Assembly: GCF_900111945.1 (NCBI RefSeq)
Contig: NZ_FOYO01000001.1
Location: 1,247,751-1,311,750 of the forward strand
DNA length: 64,000 bases
Origin: Litoreibacter janthinus
GTDB lineage: Bacteria; Pseudomonadota; Alphaproteobacteria; Rhodobacterales; Rhodobacteraceae
Reading direction: 5' to 3'
How positions within the stretch are numbered: the stretch's first letter is position 1; each line of letters opens with the position of its first letter. The translations under genes and the position numbers were made by a program. Under the pieces are notes generated by a model. That model had not been told where the DNA came from. It did no database searches and was given only the letters and a program-made list of their open reading frames with translations. Below are positions 16,423 to 26,399 of the stretch, in pieces.

Positions 16423-18630
16423 ATGATCCGCGCTCTTCACCGCTGGCCCGGGCTGGTTGCGGCGGTTTTCCTCGTTGTTTTGAGCCTAAGTGGCGCGGTC
16501 TTGTCGGTGTTTCCAGCGCTTGACCGGATTTCTGCACCGCAGGCTCAGACCTCTCTTGACGTTGCAACGCTAGCCGACAGGATTCACGGCAACTATCCAG
16601 GAGTGGAGCAAATCCGCCGTGCCCCGTCGGGACGCGTTACCGCCTATTGGTTTCACGATGGTGTTCCAGGCAGCGCGGTTATCGATCCGGCGACAGGCAC
16701 TGCTACGGCATCTGCCGACCCGAACAAGACACAGCGTTGGCTAACGGAACTGCATCGTTCGCTTTTTCTCGATGACAGCGGTCGGATGGTCATCGCGGGC
16801 GCGGCATTGGGAATGCTGCTGCTAACAGTCAGCGGCGCAGCGCTCGTTGCTCGACGCTCGGGAGGCTGGCGATCATGGTCTTCGCCAGTGCGCGGACCAC
16901 TCGCAGGTCGCTTGCACGTAAAGGTCGCGCGCGTTGCTGTCGTCGGGTTAGGACTGTCGTCCCTGACAGCCTTGTGGATGAGTGCTTTAACCTTCGAGCT
17001 ACTGCCGGACACAGGTTCAAATCCCGTGTTTCCGTCCGCTGTTAGTGCGCAGATGGGCGTGGAGCTTACTGCTATCCCGCTTCTAATTGAAACCAAGGTT
17101 TCAGAGCTGAGGGAACTGACCTTTCCCTATGCCGGTGACGTTAGCGATGTATTCACTTTGAAAACCGACAGCGGTAAGGGCTACATCGACCAAGGCACGG
17201 GCGCAGTTTTGGCGTGGGACACGCCGGGCACATTGGCGTCCATCTCTGAGACCATTTACACGCTGCACACGGGGCAGGGCGCGCCGCTCCTTGGTTTGGT
17301 AATGGGTCTGCTCGCACTTGCCACGCCCATTCTTGCAGTGACAGGAGCGCTCGTTTGGTGCGCGGCGCGGCGTGGACAACCACGCATTCGCGATAACGCA
17401 CGGGCTGGCAGCGCTGACACAATTGTGCTTGTCGGCAGCGAAGGTGGCAGTACATGGGGCTTCGCTGCAACCCTTCACCAAGCCTTGGTGCAGGCTGGCC
17501 ACCTCATTCACACCGCGCCGATGTCGGCCTTTAATCCTCACGAATACAGCAATGCCGAAAGGCTGATTATTTTGACAGCGACTTACGGTGATGGTGTCGG
17601 GCCCGCCTCAGCCACGGGTTTCCTAAAACGACTTCGGCGGGGGGAATACGTAAGAAAGACTCCCGTCGCGGTGCTGGGGTTTGGCGATCGCAGTTTCCCC
17701 AAATTCTGCGCATACGGGCAGGCTGTCGCCCAAGATTTGCAAAATGCGGGGTATGAGATGCTTTTGCCCTTCGACACGATCGACCGGCAGTCTGTGCAAG
17801 ACTTCGCACGCTGGGGGCGCGATCTCGCCGCAAGCATGGGCAGTAGCTTTGAGCTCGACCACCAACCCGTTGTACCTGAAGTGGTAAAGCTCACATTGAC
17901 GTCTCGTCGTGACTACGGCGCGGACGTTCAAGCGCCAACTTCGATCCTTCGGTTCGCCTTGCCGAAACTTTCGATCTGGCAGCGGGTGACACGCACTGGG
18001 TTTGCGCGGTTCGAGGCGGGTGATCTGATTGGCATCTTTCCAAGCGGGTCCATCGTGCCGCGGTTGTATTCGCTGGCCTCGGGACGCGGCGACGGGTTCG
18101 TGGAAATCGTGGTGAAAAAGCAAAGCGGCGGCCTGTGTTCTGGGCAACTTGTGACCTTGGAACCCGGCGATACCATCCAGGCCTTCCTGCGGCGCAATCC
18201 CAACTTCCATGCACAAACTGCGAAGACGCCGCTCATCCTCGTTGGGGCTGGCACTGGCGTTGCGCCTTTGGCTGGTATTGTGCGGGCCAACACGAGGCTT
18301 AGGCCGATCCATCTGCTGTTCGGGATGCGCCATCTCCACAGCGATTTTCTCTATCAGGAGGAAATCAGCGGTTGGCAGGCAGATGGCAAACTGCATCACC
18401 TGCTTGAGGCAGAATCCAGAGGGGCGCGGCCCCGATATGTCCAGGACGTGCTGCGTGCAGAAGCGGTCGAAATGCTAGGTCTTATCCAGCAAGGCGCGAA
18501 AGTCATGGTGTGTGGCGGCCGCGAAATGGCCGGCGGAGTAGCGTCGGCGATGACGGATATATTGTCGCCCGTTGGTTTATCTCTTCAAACGCTGAAGGCC
18601 GAGGGGCGCTATGTTGAAGATGTCTATTAA
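16423..18630 (+). CDS. PepSY-TM / flavodoxin / ferredoxin-reductase fusion flavoreductase
   Basis: A 735-residue membrane flavoprotein. Four membrane helices (about 9-28, 123-143, 168-190, 285-308) frame a periplasmic PepSY part. A flavodoxin-like domain follows (IVLVGSEGGSTWGFA at about 333, then LTATYGDGVGP), then a CPR-type FAD/NADP domain: PRLYSLASG binds FAD, LILVGAGTGVAPLAG and VMVCGGREMAG bind NADPH. The layout predicts electron transfer from cytoplasmic NADPH via FAD and FMN across the membrane to a periplasmic acceptor, such as the DUF2271 protein or ferric chelates. The next gene, apbE, starts inside its last codons. Family resemblance to sulfite reductase flavoprotein subunits is through these domains only. 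Confidence 0.87.
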   Translation: MIRALHRWPGLVAAVFLVVLSLSGAVLSVFPALDRISAPQAQTSLDVATLADRIHGNYPGVEQIRRAPSGRVTAYWFHDGVPGSAVIDPATGTATASADPNKTQRWLTELHRSLFLDDSGRMVIAGAALGMLLLTVSGAALVARRSGGWRSWSSPVRGPLAGRLHVKVARVAVVGLGLSSLTALWMSALTFELLPDTGSNPVFPSAVSAQMGVELTAIPLLIETKVSELRELTFPYAGDVSDVFTLKTDSGKGYIDQGTGAVLAWDTPGTLASISETIYTLHTGQGAPLLGLVMGLLALATPILAVTGALVWCAARRGQPRIRDNARAGSADTIVLVGSEGGSTWGFAATLHQALVQAGHLIHTAPMSAFNPHEYSNAERLIILTATYGDGVGPASATGFLKRLRRGEYVRKTPVAVLGFGDRSFPKFCAYGQAVAQDLQNAGYEMLLPFDTIDRQSVQDFARWGRDLAASMGSSFELDHQPVVPEVVKLTLTSRRDYGADVQAPTSILRFALPKLSIWQRVTRTGFARFEAGDLIGIFPSGSIVPRLYSLASGRGDGFVEIVVKKQSGGLCSGQLVTLEPGDTIQAFLRRNPNFHAQTAKTPLILVGAGTGVAPLAGIVRANTRLRPIHLLFGMRHLHSDFLYQEEISGWQADGKLHHLLEAESRGARPRYVQDVLRAEAVEMLGLIQQGAKVMVCGGREMAGGVASAMTDILSPVGLSLQTLKAEGRYVEDVY

Positions 18631-19579
18631 GCCAGAGCATATTGCCCTGAATGGGCCGACAATGGGAACGCGATGGTCGGCCACATTTTTCGCCGCAACT
18701 GGGTTTGACACCGCGCCGGTACAGGCGGCTTTGCAATCGGCTGTCGATGAAGTGGACAATCAAATGTCAACTTGGAAGCCTGACAGCGATCTGATGAGCG
18801 TAAACGCAGCACCCGTCGGCGATTGGATCCCAGTTCCACGGCGGCTCTTAGATGTAATCAGATCGGGGCTTGAGATAGGTCGTTCAACTGAGGGCGCCTT
18901 TGACATTGGACAGGGGGATGCAGTTGGCGCTTGGGGGTTCGGTCCAAGCGAAGCAAATGCACAGGGCATTAAGGCTGCGGCAAGACGACCGCGTGCAGCT
19001 GCATTCGATTGTCTGGAGATTGATGTCTCTAGACGCTCTCTAAGGAAACTTGCCCCCGTGTCGCTGGACTTGAACGGAATCGCCAAGGGCTACGGCGTAG
19101 ATTGTATGTGCGACGTGCTAAGCGCGATCGGCATCACGTCCTCGCTCGTCGCGATTGATGGGGAGCTTCGCGCGACTGGCCTGCAACCCGATGGCACAGC
19201 ATGGGCGATCGCTGTCGAGGCGCCTGCAAGAAACCTTCGGGCGGCTCATTCGGTGGTTTCTTTACAAGACGCTGCGATTGCAACCTCGGGCGACTATCGC
19301 CACTGGGTTGAAATTCAAGGACGGCGTTTCTCCCACACGATGCACCCGAAGGGCGGTCGCCCGCTCGCTGCGCCGCCCGCATCGGTCACTGTGGTGGCCA
19401 GAACCTGTCTGCTAGCAGACGCCTGGGCGACGGCCCTCATGGTGGTGGGGGTAGACGCAGGAAAAGCGCTGGCCGAGCGCCACGGTCTCGATGTTCTGTT
19501 TCTTGAACGGGGCGATGCGGGCGAAATTGTCCCCAGCTCTGCGGGGCGAGTTTTCGAAATTGAGCAACCGATCTCTTGA
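18611..19579 (+). CDS. apbE: FAD:protein FMN transferase (ApbE)
   Basis: A 322-residue ApbE-family protein with NGPTMGTRWSATF near the N-terminus, SLDLNGIAKGYGVD (FAD/Mg site, about 154-167), ATSGDYRHW and SHTMHPKGGRP. The family transfers FMN from FAD to a Thr or Ser of target proteins. It overlaps the flavoreductase gene by 20 bases, so it is a dedicated member of this cassette. Unlike many ApbE proteins it shows no lipoprotein or Sec signal at the chosen start, which raises the question of where modification happens. A TTGACA at 19576-19581 on its stop codon may be the -35 of the gcv operon. Confidence 0.9.
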   Translation: MLKMSIKPEHIALNGPTMGTRWSATFFAATGFDTAPVQAALQSAVDEVDNQMSTWKPDSDLMSVNAAPVGDWIPVPRRLLDVIRSGLEIGRSTEGAFDIGQGDAVGAWGFGPSEANAQGIKAAARRPRAAAFDCLEIDVSRRSLRKLAPVSLDLNGIAKGYGVDCMCDVLSAIGITSSLVAIDGELRATGLQPDGTAWAIAVEAPARNLRAAHSVVSLQDAAIATSGDYRHWVEIQGRRFSHTMHPKGGRPLAAPPASVTVVARTCLLADAWATALMVVGVDAGKALAERHGLDVLFLERGDAGEIVPSSAGRVFEIEQPIS

Positions 19580-19644
19580 CAGCGCGACGATTCAAATATC
19601 TTTTGCCACCACCTGTTCATTCGATCTATGACAGGTTCAGCCAC

Positions 19645-19792
19645 GTCGGGAGAACCAGTTCAACTGGTGCCGAAGGAGCAACCGCCCCGGAAACTCTCAG
19701 GCCAATGGACCGACGAAGCTGACACGGATCTGGAGAGAGGTGTTAAATCACCCGCCGAAGGGATAGCGATCTCAGGCAAAAGGACAGAGTGG
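19645..19792 (+). promoter_or_regulatory. Tandem glycine riboswitch upstream of gcvT
   Basis: Two glycine aptamers in series. Aptamer 1 (about 19647-19712) shows CGGGAGA, then GCCGAAGGAGCAA and AAACTCTCAGG. Aptamer 2 (about 19730-19789) shows CTGGAGAG, then GCCGAAGGGATAG and ATCTCAGGCAAAAGGACAGAG. This order of conserved segments is diagnostic of the gcvT RNA family, in which glycine binding turns on glycine cleavage genes. A possible promoter is TTGACA (19576-19581) with a weak TATCTT. The remaining 90 bases to gcvT would hold the expression platform. Confidence 0.95.
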
Positions 19793-19881
19793 GCATCTTG
19801 CGTGTGGGCAACCGCGCGTGTTTTGGTGCCGCATTCTGTTCGCTCAGATAAAACGGCCTGTGAAAGACGAAAGGCCGGAAG

Positions 19882-20997
19882 ATGTCAGATTTGCTGCAAA
19901 CCCCCCTTCACGACTTGCATGTGCGCCTTGGCGCGAAAATGGTCCCCTTCGCTGGATACGCCATGCCAGTTCAATACGGCCTCGGCGTCATGAAAGAACA
20001 CCTCCACACACGGGCGAAGGCTGGTTTGTTTGACGTCAGCCATATGGGGCAAGTCATCGTTGCAGGGGAGGGTGCTGCAATAGCGTTGGAAAGCCTGATC
20101 CCTGTGGACATCGCTGGCTTGGCCGAGAACCGCCAGCGATATGGCTTCTTTACCAATGAGGCGGGCGGCATCACTGACGATCTCATGCTCGCAAACCGAA
20201 GCGATCATATCTTTCTAGTGGTCAATGCCGCCTGCAAAGATGCAGACATTGCCCATATGAAGGCCCATCTTGAACCACACGTGAAGGTAACCCAGATCAC
20301 CGACCGCGCGCTGCTTGCGTTGCAGGGTCCCGCTGCGGAAACTGTACTGTCTTCATTGAACCCAGCGGCTGCTGAAATGAGTTTCATGGATGTAGCCACG
20401 CTGACCCTGAACGGGGCGGAGTGCTGGGTTTCTCGTTCCGGCTATACCGGCGAAGACGGTTATGAAATCTCCGTCCCCAATGATGCGGCAGAAGCCTTGG
20501 CGCATGCGCTGCTGGATCATGTTGATGTGGAGCCGATCGGGCTTGGGGCGCGTGACTCGTTGCGGCTAGAAGGCGGCTTGTGCCTTTACGGCCATGACAT
20601 CGACACCGGAACAACCCCTGCGCAAGCTGCGCTGACATGGGCAATACAAAAAGTGCGGCGAACCGGTGGCGCACGCGCTGGCGGGTTTCCGGGGGCGGAT
20701 GTCATCCTTGCAGAACTGGAAGCAGGTGCGCCGCGCAAGCGCGTGGGGCTTCTGCCCGAAGGGCGCGCGCCAATGCGCGAAGGCGTGCCGCTTTATGCTG
20801 GGGCCGAAGGCGGGTCGCAGATCGGCACGATCACCTCTGGCGGGTTTGGTCCATCGGTCGAGGCACCAGTGGCAATGGGCTATGTGACTGCCGACTTCGC
20901 AGCACCAGACACGAAAGTTTATGGCGAGTTGCGCGGCAAGCGCCTGCCTCTGACAGTAACCAAAATGCCGTTCACCCCGGCCAACTTCAAACGCTAA
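19882..20997 (+). CDS. gcvT: Glycine cleavage system T protein (aminomethyltransferase)
   Basis: A 371-residue GcvT that moves the aminomethyl carbon from lipoyl-GcvH to tetrahydrofolate, giving 5,10-methylene-THF and ammonia. Visible family text includes the N-terminal PLHDLHVRLGAKMVPFAGYAMPVQY pattern (in part), DVSHMGQ, RSGYTGEDGYEI and LGARDSLRLEGGLCLYGHD. It starts the gcvTHP operon under a tandem glycine riboswitch. A DgcA-like demethylase downstream of the operon may also supply glycine and one-carbon units. Confidence 0.97.
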   Translation: MSDLLQTPLHDLHVRLGAKMVPFAGYAMPVQYGLGVMKEHLHTRAKAGLFDVSHMGQVIVAGEGAAIALESLIPVDIAGLAENRQRYGFFTNEAGGITDDLMLANRSDHIFLVVNAACKDADIAHMKAHLEPHVKVTQITDRALLALQGPAAETVLSSLNPAAAEMSFMDVATLTLNGAECWVSRSGYTGEDGYEISVPNDAAEALAHALLDHVDVEPIGLGARDSLRLEGGLCLYGHDIDTGTTPAQAALTWAIQKVRRTGGARAGGFPGADVILAELEAGAPRKRVGLLPEGRAPMREGVPLYAGAEGGSQIGTITSGGFGPSVEAPVAMGYVTADFAAPDTKVYGELRGKRLPLTVTKMPFTPANFKR

Positions 20998-21013
20998 CCA
21001 ACGGAGAGACTTT

Positions 21014-21373
21014 ATGAAATACACTGAAGAACACGAATGGCTTCGCGCCGAAGGCGATGTGATGGTCGTCGGCATCACCGAGCATGCCACGACACAACTC
21101 GGCGACATTGTATTCGTCGAACTGCCCGACGTCGGCACTACAGTCACCAAAGATGACGAAGTCGTCGTGATCGAGTCGGTCAAGGCCGCCTCGGATATTC
21201 TGGCGCCCATCGACGGCGAAATCGTAGAGGTCAACGATGCCTTGGCCGACAATCCCAGTTTGGCCAACGAAGATGCCATCGGCGACGGCTGGTTCTTTAA
21301 GATCAAACCATCGGATCCGTCCCAGATGGACGATTTCATGGACGAAGCTGCCTACAAAGCAATGATTGATTGA
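21014..21373 (+). CDS. gcvH: Glycine cleavage system H protein
   Basis: A 119-residue lipoyl carrier of the glycine cleavage complex. The lipoylation site is Lys57 in [12 protein letters not shown], and the N-terminus YTEEHEWLR and C-terminal DGWFFKI are typical. It sits 16 bases after gcvT with a GGAGAG ribosome site. It shuttles the aminomethyl group between GcvP and GcvT and is reoxidised by dihydrolipoamide dehydrogenase, which is not encoded in this window. Confidence 0.97.
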   Translation: MKYTEEHEWLRAEGDVMVVGITEHATTQLGDIVFVELPDVGTTVTKDDEVVVIESVKAASDILAPIDGEIVEVNDALADNPSLANEDAIGDGWFFKIKPSDPSQMDDFMDEAAYKAMID

Positions 21374-21386
21374 GCGGAGCGCTATC

Positions 21387-24233
21387 ATGACTTTCACCCC
21401 CACCGACTACCTGCCTTACGACTTTGCGAACCGCCGCCACATTGGCCCTTCACCGGCTGAGATGGAGCAGATGTTGCAGGTTGTGGGTGCGAAAGATCTT
21501 GAAGCGCTAATCGACGACACGCTTCCTGCGGAAATCCGGCAGAAAACGCCGCTGGATTTCGGCAAACCCAAGTCCGAACGCGAGTTGCTGCACCATATGA
21601 AAGTGGTGGCGTCCAAGAACAAGGTGCTCACCTCGCTCATCGGGCAAGGCTACCACGGCACCGTGACCCCGCCAGCCATCCAGCGCAACATTCTCGAAAA
21701 TCCCGCTTGGTACACAGCTTACACGCCCTATCAGCCTGAGATCAGTCAAGGGCGGCTTGAGGCCTTGATCAATTTCCAAACCATGGTGACAGACCTCACC
21801 GGGCTCGAGATTTCCAATGCGTCATTGCTGGACGAGGCAACTGCGTGTGCCGAGGCCATGACCATGGCGCAGCGCGTCGCCAAGTCCAAAGCGACGGGGT
21901 TCTTCGTCGACGAGAACTGCCATCCGCAGAACATCGCCGTCATGAAAACACGCGCTGCGCCGCTGGGCATCGAGATTGTCGTGGGCAATCCAGACGATCT
22001 GGACCCGACCGCTGTCTTCGGTGCGATTTTCCAGTACCCAGGCACGCACGGTCATTTGCGTGACTTCACCGCCGAGATCGCGAAGCTGCACGAGCAGAAT
22101 TCCATCGCTATTATCTCTGCCGATCCGTTGGCTCTGACATTGCTGAAAGAACCCGGTGCCATGGGGGCGGACATCGCCGTTGGCAGCACCCAGAGGTTTG
22201 GCGTGCCTGTTGGATACGGCGGGCCACATGCGGCCTATATGGCGACGCTGCAAAAGCACGTCCGCGCCATGCCGGGGCGCATCATCGGTGTGTCCATCGA
22301 CAGCCACGGAAACCGCGCCTACAGGCTGTCCCTGCAGACCCGAGAGCAGCACATCAGGCGCGAGAAGGCGACATCCAATGTCTGCACCGCGCAAGCTTTG
22401 CTAGCGGTTATGGCAGGGTTTTATGCGGTGTTTCACGGGCCGGAAGGGCTAAAAGCCATCGCTCAACGCATCCACCGCAAAACTGTGCGACTGGCCCGTG
22501 GGCTGGAGGAGCAGGGGTTCAAAATCGAACCTGAAGCCTTCTTCGACACGATCACGGTAGAGGTCGGACCGCTGCAGGAGGCGGTGATGAAGTCCGCCGT
22601 GGACGAAGGGATAAATCTGCGCCGTGTTGGTGAAACTCGCGTGGGTATCACCTTGGACGAACGGACGCGTCCAGCCACCATTCGCGCGGTCTGGCGGGCT
22701 TTCGGTATCACAGATCGTGATACCGGCTTGGATGCAGAGTATCGCATCCCTGAGGAACTGCTGCGCAGTTCCGACTACCTGACCCACCCCGTCTTCCACA
22801 TGAACCGCGCCGAGACGGAAATGATGCGCTATATGCGCCGCTTGGCGGACCGCGACCTTGCGCTGGATCGCGCGATGATCCCGCTGGGGTCGTGCACAAT
22901 GAAACTTAACTCTGCCGCCGAGATGATGCCAGTCACGTGGGATGAATTTTCGCTATTGCACCCCTACGTGCCAGCCGATCAAGCCGCGGGATACAGCGAA
23001 ATGATCACAGATCTTTCTGCAAAGCTTTGCGAGATCACCGGTTATGACGGCCTGTCCATGCAGCCGAATTCCGGCGCACAGGGGGAGTTGGCGGGGCTTT
23101 TGACGATCGCCGCCTACCACCGCGAAAACGGGCAGGGCCATCGCAACATCTGCCTGATCCCGATGTCCGCTCACGGGACGAACCCGGCCTCGGCCCAGAT
23201 GGTTGGTTGGAAAGTTGTGCCTATTAAGTCGGCGCAAAACGGCGATATCGACCTGGAAGATTTCCGCGCCAAAGCGGAGCAGCATTCTGACAATCTGGCG
23301 GGTTGCATGATTACCTACCCGTCGACCCATGGCGTGTTTGAAGAAACTGTCACCGAGATTTGTAAAGTCACGCATGACCATGGGGGGCAGGTCTACATCG
23401 ACGGCGCCAACATGAATGCCATGGTCGGGTTGTCACGCCCGGGAGATTTGGGCGGGGATGTCAGTCACTTGAACCTGCACAAGACGTTCTGCATCCCGCA
23501 CGGCGGTGGTGGCCCGGGCATGGGGCCGATCGGCGTCAAACAACATCTCGTCAAGCACCTGCCATCCGACCCATCAAGCGGCGAGGAAGGCGCAGTGTCA
23601 GCTGCTGCATTCGGGTCGCCATCGCTTCTGCCGATCTCTTGGGCCTATTGCCTGATGATGGGCGGGGAGGGGCTGACGCAAGCCACCCGTGTTGCCATTC
23701 TGAATGCCAACTATATCGCCAAGCGGCTCGAAGGGGCGTTCGATGTGCTTTATAAAGGCCCGACAGGCCGCGTCGCGCATGAGTGCATCATCGACACGCG
23801 TCCGTTTGCCGAAAGCGCCCATGTCACCGTCGATGATATCGCAAAGCGCCTGATCGATTGCGGCTTCCACGCGCCGACCATGAGCTGGCCTGTAGCAGGC
23901 ACGCTGATGATCGAGCCGACGGAATCCGAGACGAAGGCCGAGCTTGATCGTTTCTGCGACGCCATGCTGGCTATTCGCGCAGAAATTGACGCGATTGAGA
24001 AGGGCGAGATGGACGCAGAGAACAACGCCCTCAAAAACGCTCCGCACACAATGGAAGATCTCGTTAAGGATTGGGATCGCCCCTATTCCCGTGAGACTGG
24101 TTGCTTCCCTCCGGGCGCGTTCCGGGTCGACAAATACTGGCCTCCAGTAAATCGCGTCGACAATGTTTGGGGCGACCGTAACCTGACCTGCACCTGCCCG
24201 CCAATGGAAAGCTACACTGAAGCAGCAGAGTAA
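21387..24233 (+). CDS. gcvP: Glycine decarboxylase, P protein
   Basis: A 948-residue single-chain GcvP that decarboxylates glycine with PLP and passes the aminomethyl group to GcvH. The N-terminal [19 protein letters not shown], the glycine-rich [14 protein letters not shown] and the PLP-lysine segment [12 protein letters not shown] are visible. The ATG at 21387 is chosen because the longer frame begins inside gcvH; a GAGCGGAG ribosome site precedes it. It is the last gene of the gcv operon and is followed by a strong 13-base inverted repeat. Confidence 0.97.
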   Translation: MTFTPTDYLPYDFANRRHIGPSPAEMEQMLQVVGAKDLEALIDDTLPAEIRQKTPLDFGKPKSERELLHHMKVVASKNKVLTSLIGQGYHGTVTPPAIQRNILENPAWYTAYTPYQPEISQGRLEALINFQTMVTDLTGLEISNASLLDEATACAEAMTMAQRVAKSKATGFFVDENCHPQNIAVMKTRAAPLGIEIVVGNPDDLDPTAVFGAIFQYPGTHGHLRDFTAEIAKLHEQNSIAIISADPLALTLLKEPGAMGADIAVGSTQRFGVPVGYGGPHAAYMATLQKHVRAMPGRIIGVSIDSHGNRAYRLSLQTREQHIRREKATSNVCTAQALLAVMAGFYAVFHGPEGLKAIAQRIHRKTVRLARGLEEQGFKIEPEAFFDTITVEVGPLQEAVMKSAVDEGINLRRVGETRVGITLDERTRPATIRAVWRAFGITDRDTGLDAEYRIPEELLRSSDYLTHPVFHMNRAETEMMRYMRRLADRDLALDRAMIPLGSCTMKLNSAAEMMPVTWDEFSLLHPYVPADQAAGYSEMITDLSAKLCEITGYDGLSMQPNSGAQGELAGLLTIAAYHRENGQGHRNICLIPMSAHGTNPASAQMVGWKVVPIKSAQNGDIDLEDFRAKAEQHSDNLAGCMITYPSTHGVFEETVTEICKVTHDHGGQVYIDGANMNAMVGLSRPGDLGGDVSHLNLHKTFCIPHGGGGPGMGPIGVKQHLVKHLPSDPSSGEEGAVSAAAFGSPSLLPISWAYCLMMGGEGLTQATRVAILNANYIAKRLEGAFDVLYKGPTGRVAHECIIDTRPFAESAHVTVDDIAKRLIDCGFHAPTMSWPVAGTLMIEPTESETKAELDRFCDAMLAIRAEIDAIEKGEMDAENNALKNAPHTMEDLVKDWDRPYSRETGCFPPGAFRVDKYWPPVNRVDNVWGDRNLTCTCPPMESYTEAAE

Positions 24234-24240
24234 GCGCACA

Positions 24241-24277
24241 GAATCCGCTGTCAGTTTGAGGAATTGACAGCGGATTC
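24241..24277 (+). terminator. Terminator-like hairpin after gcvP
   Basis: A perfect 13-base inverted repeat, GAATCCGCTGTCA (24241-24253) and TGACAGCGGATTC (24265-24277), with an 11-base loop, six bases past the gcvP stop. There is no long T-run after it. Confidence 0.75.
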
Positions 24278-24344
24278 AATTCCGACCAGCCTTCGCAAAT
24301 GCGCAACCCCCTTTCGGGGTCGCTAATGTGCAAAGGATGGCGCA

Positions 24345-26390
24345 ATGTCTCAAGATCCGCTGCTGCAGCCCTATCAACTTAAGCATCTGACATTGAAAAA
24401 CCGGATCATGACCACAAGCCATGAACCAGCTTATCCCGAAGATGGGATGCCAAAAGAGAGATATCGCGCCTACCACGAAGAACGCGCCAAGGCTGGCGTT
24501 GCACTGGCAATGACGGCAGGCTCTGCGGCCGTGTCCAAGGATAGCCCTCCGGTGTTCAATAATGTCCTTGTATACAAGGACGAGGTTGTTCCGTGGATCA
24601 AGCAACTGACAGATAGCTGCCATGAGCACGGATGCGCGACGATGATCCAGCTCACACATTTGGGGCGACGCACAAACTGGAACAAGGGCGATTGGCTCCC
24701 TTCGCTGTCATCTTCAAAACATCGAGAACCTGCGCACCGCGCCTTTCCAAAGCTAATCGAAGACTGGGATATCGAGCGCATCATAACCGATTTCGCTGAC
24801 GCGGCTGATCGCATGAAAGCTGGTGGTATGGATGGGATCGAACTGCAGGTCTATGGCCATTTGCTGGATCAGTTTTGGTCTCCTCTGACCAATGATCTTG
24901 TCGGACCATACGGGGCCGACACGTTGGAAAACCGGATGCGGTTTCCGATGGATGTTTTGGACGCGGTCCGTAAGCGAGTTGGCGACGATTTTATCATCGG
25001 TTTCCGCTACACCGCCGATGAGGCGCAGAAAGGCGGCATCTCAGCGGCTGAGGGGATCGAGATATCCAAAAAGCTCGCCGCATGCGGAAAATTGGACTTC
25101 CTGAACGTCATTCGCGGGCGTATCCAAACGGACCCAGCCATGACGGACGTAATCCCCGTGCAAGGGATGGCCAGCGCACCGCATTTGAACTTCGCCGGAG
25201 AGGTGCGCAAAGCAACGGGAATGCCCACCTTCCACGCCGCGCGCATTCCCGACGTTGCCACGGCGCGGCACGCAATCGCGTCAGGCCTGTTGGACATGGT
25301 TGGGATGACACGCGCTCATATGGCGGACCCGCATATCGTCACCAAGATCATGGAAGGTCGAGAGGATGATATCCGCCCCTGCGTCGGCGCGACCTACTGC
25401 TTGGATCGCATCTATCAAGCGGGCGAGGCGCTTTGTATCCATAACCCTTCTACCGGACGCGAACTGACCATGCCGCATGTGATCGAACCTGCCTCAACAA
25501 AGCGCAACGTGGTTGTTGTTGGCGCGGGCCCTGCTGGCTTAGAGGCTGCGCGCGTGGCGGCGGAGCGGGGACACGAGGTTCTTGTGTTCGAAGCGCAACC
25601 CGATCCCGGTGGGCAGATCAGGCTGACTGCTCAAAATCCGCGCCGCAAAGAGATGATCTCCATTATCGATTGGCGCATGGCCCAATGCGCGGCGCGCGAT
25701 GTGAGCTTTCGCTTCAACACTTGGGCCGAAGCGGAGGACATCACCGCCATGAACCCTGATGTGGTGATCGTTGCAACAGGCGGCATGCCGAACATCGAAC
25801 TGTTTGAGGCCGGCAAAGACGCGGCGCATGTTGTTACCGCGTGGGACATCATTTCAGGTGACGTTAAGCCAGCGGATCATGTCCTCATCTATGATGAAAG
25901 TGGCGACCATCCCGGTCTGCAAGCCGCAGAAGTCGCGGCAAACTCTGGCGCGAAGGTCGAGGTGATGACGCCCGACCGGGTCTTTGCGCCAGACATCATG
26001 GCGATGAACCTCGTCCCCTACATGCGCGCGCTTCAGGACAAAGATGTCACCTTCACCGTGACCCGCCGCTTGCTGGGCGTGGAGAGGGCGGGCAATAAGC
26101 TTACAGCGACAATAGGCACGGACTATAGCGACTATTCGTTCAAGCAAGACTACGATCAAGTTGTGGTAAATTACGGCACAATGCCAATGGATGAATTGTA
26201 TCATGAACTGCGACCGCAAAGCTCTAACGACGGGGCGGTGGACCATGATGCCCTGATCGCCTGTGCGCCTCAAACCACCGTTCGCAATCCTGATGGTTTA
26301 TTCCAGCTTTTCCGGATCGGGGATGCCGTATCGTCTCGCAACACTCATGCCGCTATTTATGATGCGTTACGCCTAGTTCGGGCGATCTGA
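24345..26390 (+). CDS. Dimethylglycine / N-methylproline demethylase-like flavoenzyme (DgcA family)
   Basis: A 681-residue Old-Yellow-Enzyme fusion: an FMN-binding TIM barrel (1-370), an iron-sulfur linker, then an FAD/NAD-type domain opening VVVVGAGPAGLEAARVAAERG at about 387. This is the plan of trimethylamine dehydrogenase, DgcA and N-methylproline demethylase. The cluster Cys are CVGATYC and ALCIHN, not the CxxCxxxC of trimethylamine dehydrogenase, as in the DgcA/N-methylproline branch. The reaction is oxidative N-demethylation. Placement after the glycine-inducible gcv operon suggests supply of sarcosine/glycine and one-carbon units. The exact substrate is not certain. Confidence 0.78.
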   Translation: MSQDPLLQPYQLKHLTLKNRIMTTSHEPAYPEDGMPKERYRAYHEERAKAGVALAMTAGSAAVSKDSPPVFNNVLVYKDEVVPWIKQLTDSCHEHGCATMIQLTHLGRRTNWNKGDWLPSLSSSKHREPAHRAFPKLIEDWDIERIITDFADAADRMKAGGMDGIELQVYGHLLDQFWSPLTNDLVGPYGADTLENRMRFPMDVLDAVRKRVGDDFIIGFRYTADEAQKGGISAAEGIEISKKLAACGKLDFLNVIRGRIQTDPAMTDVIPVQGMASAPHLNFAGEVRKATGMPTFHAARIPDVATARHAIASGLLDMVGMTRAHMADPHIVTKIMEGREDDIRPCVGATYCLDRIYQAGEALCIHNPSTGRELTMPHVIEPASTKRNVVVVGAGPAGLEAARVAAERGHEVLVFEAQPDPGGQIRLTAQNPRRKEMISIIDWRMAQCAARDVSFRFNTWAEAEDITAMNPDVVIVATGGMPNIELFEAGKDAAHVVTAWDIISGDVKPADHVLIYDESGDHPGLQAAEVAANSGAKVEVMTPDRVFAPDIMAMNLVPYMRALQDKDVTFTVTRRLLGVERAGNKLTATIGTDYSDYSFKQDYDQVVVNYGTMPMDELYHELRPQSSNDGAVDHDALIACAPQTTVRNPDGLFQLFRIGDAVSSRNTHAAIYDALRLVRAI

Positions 26391-26399
26391 CGCTCAGCC

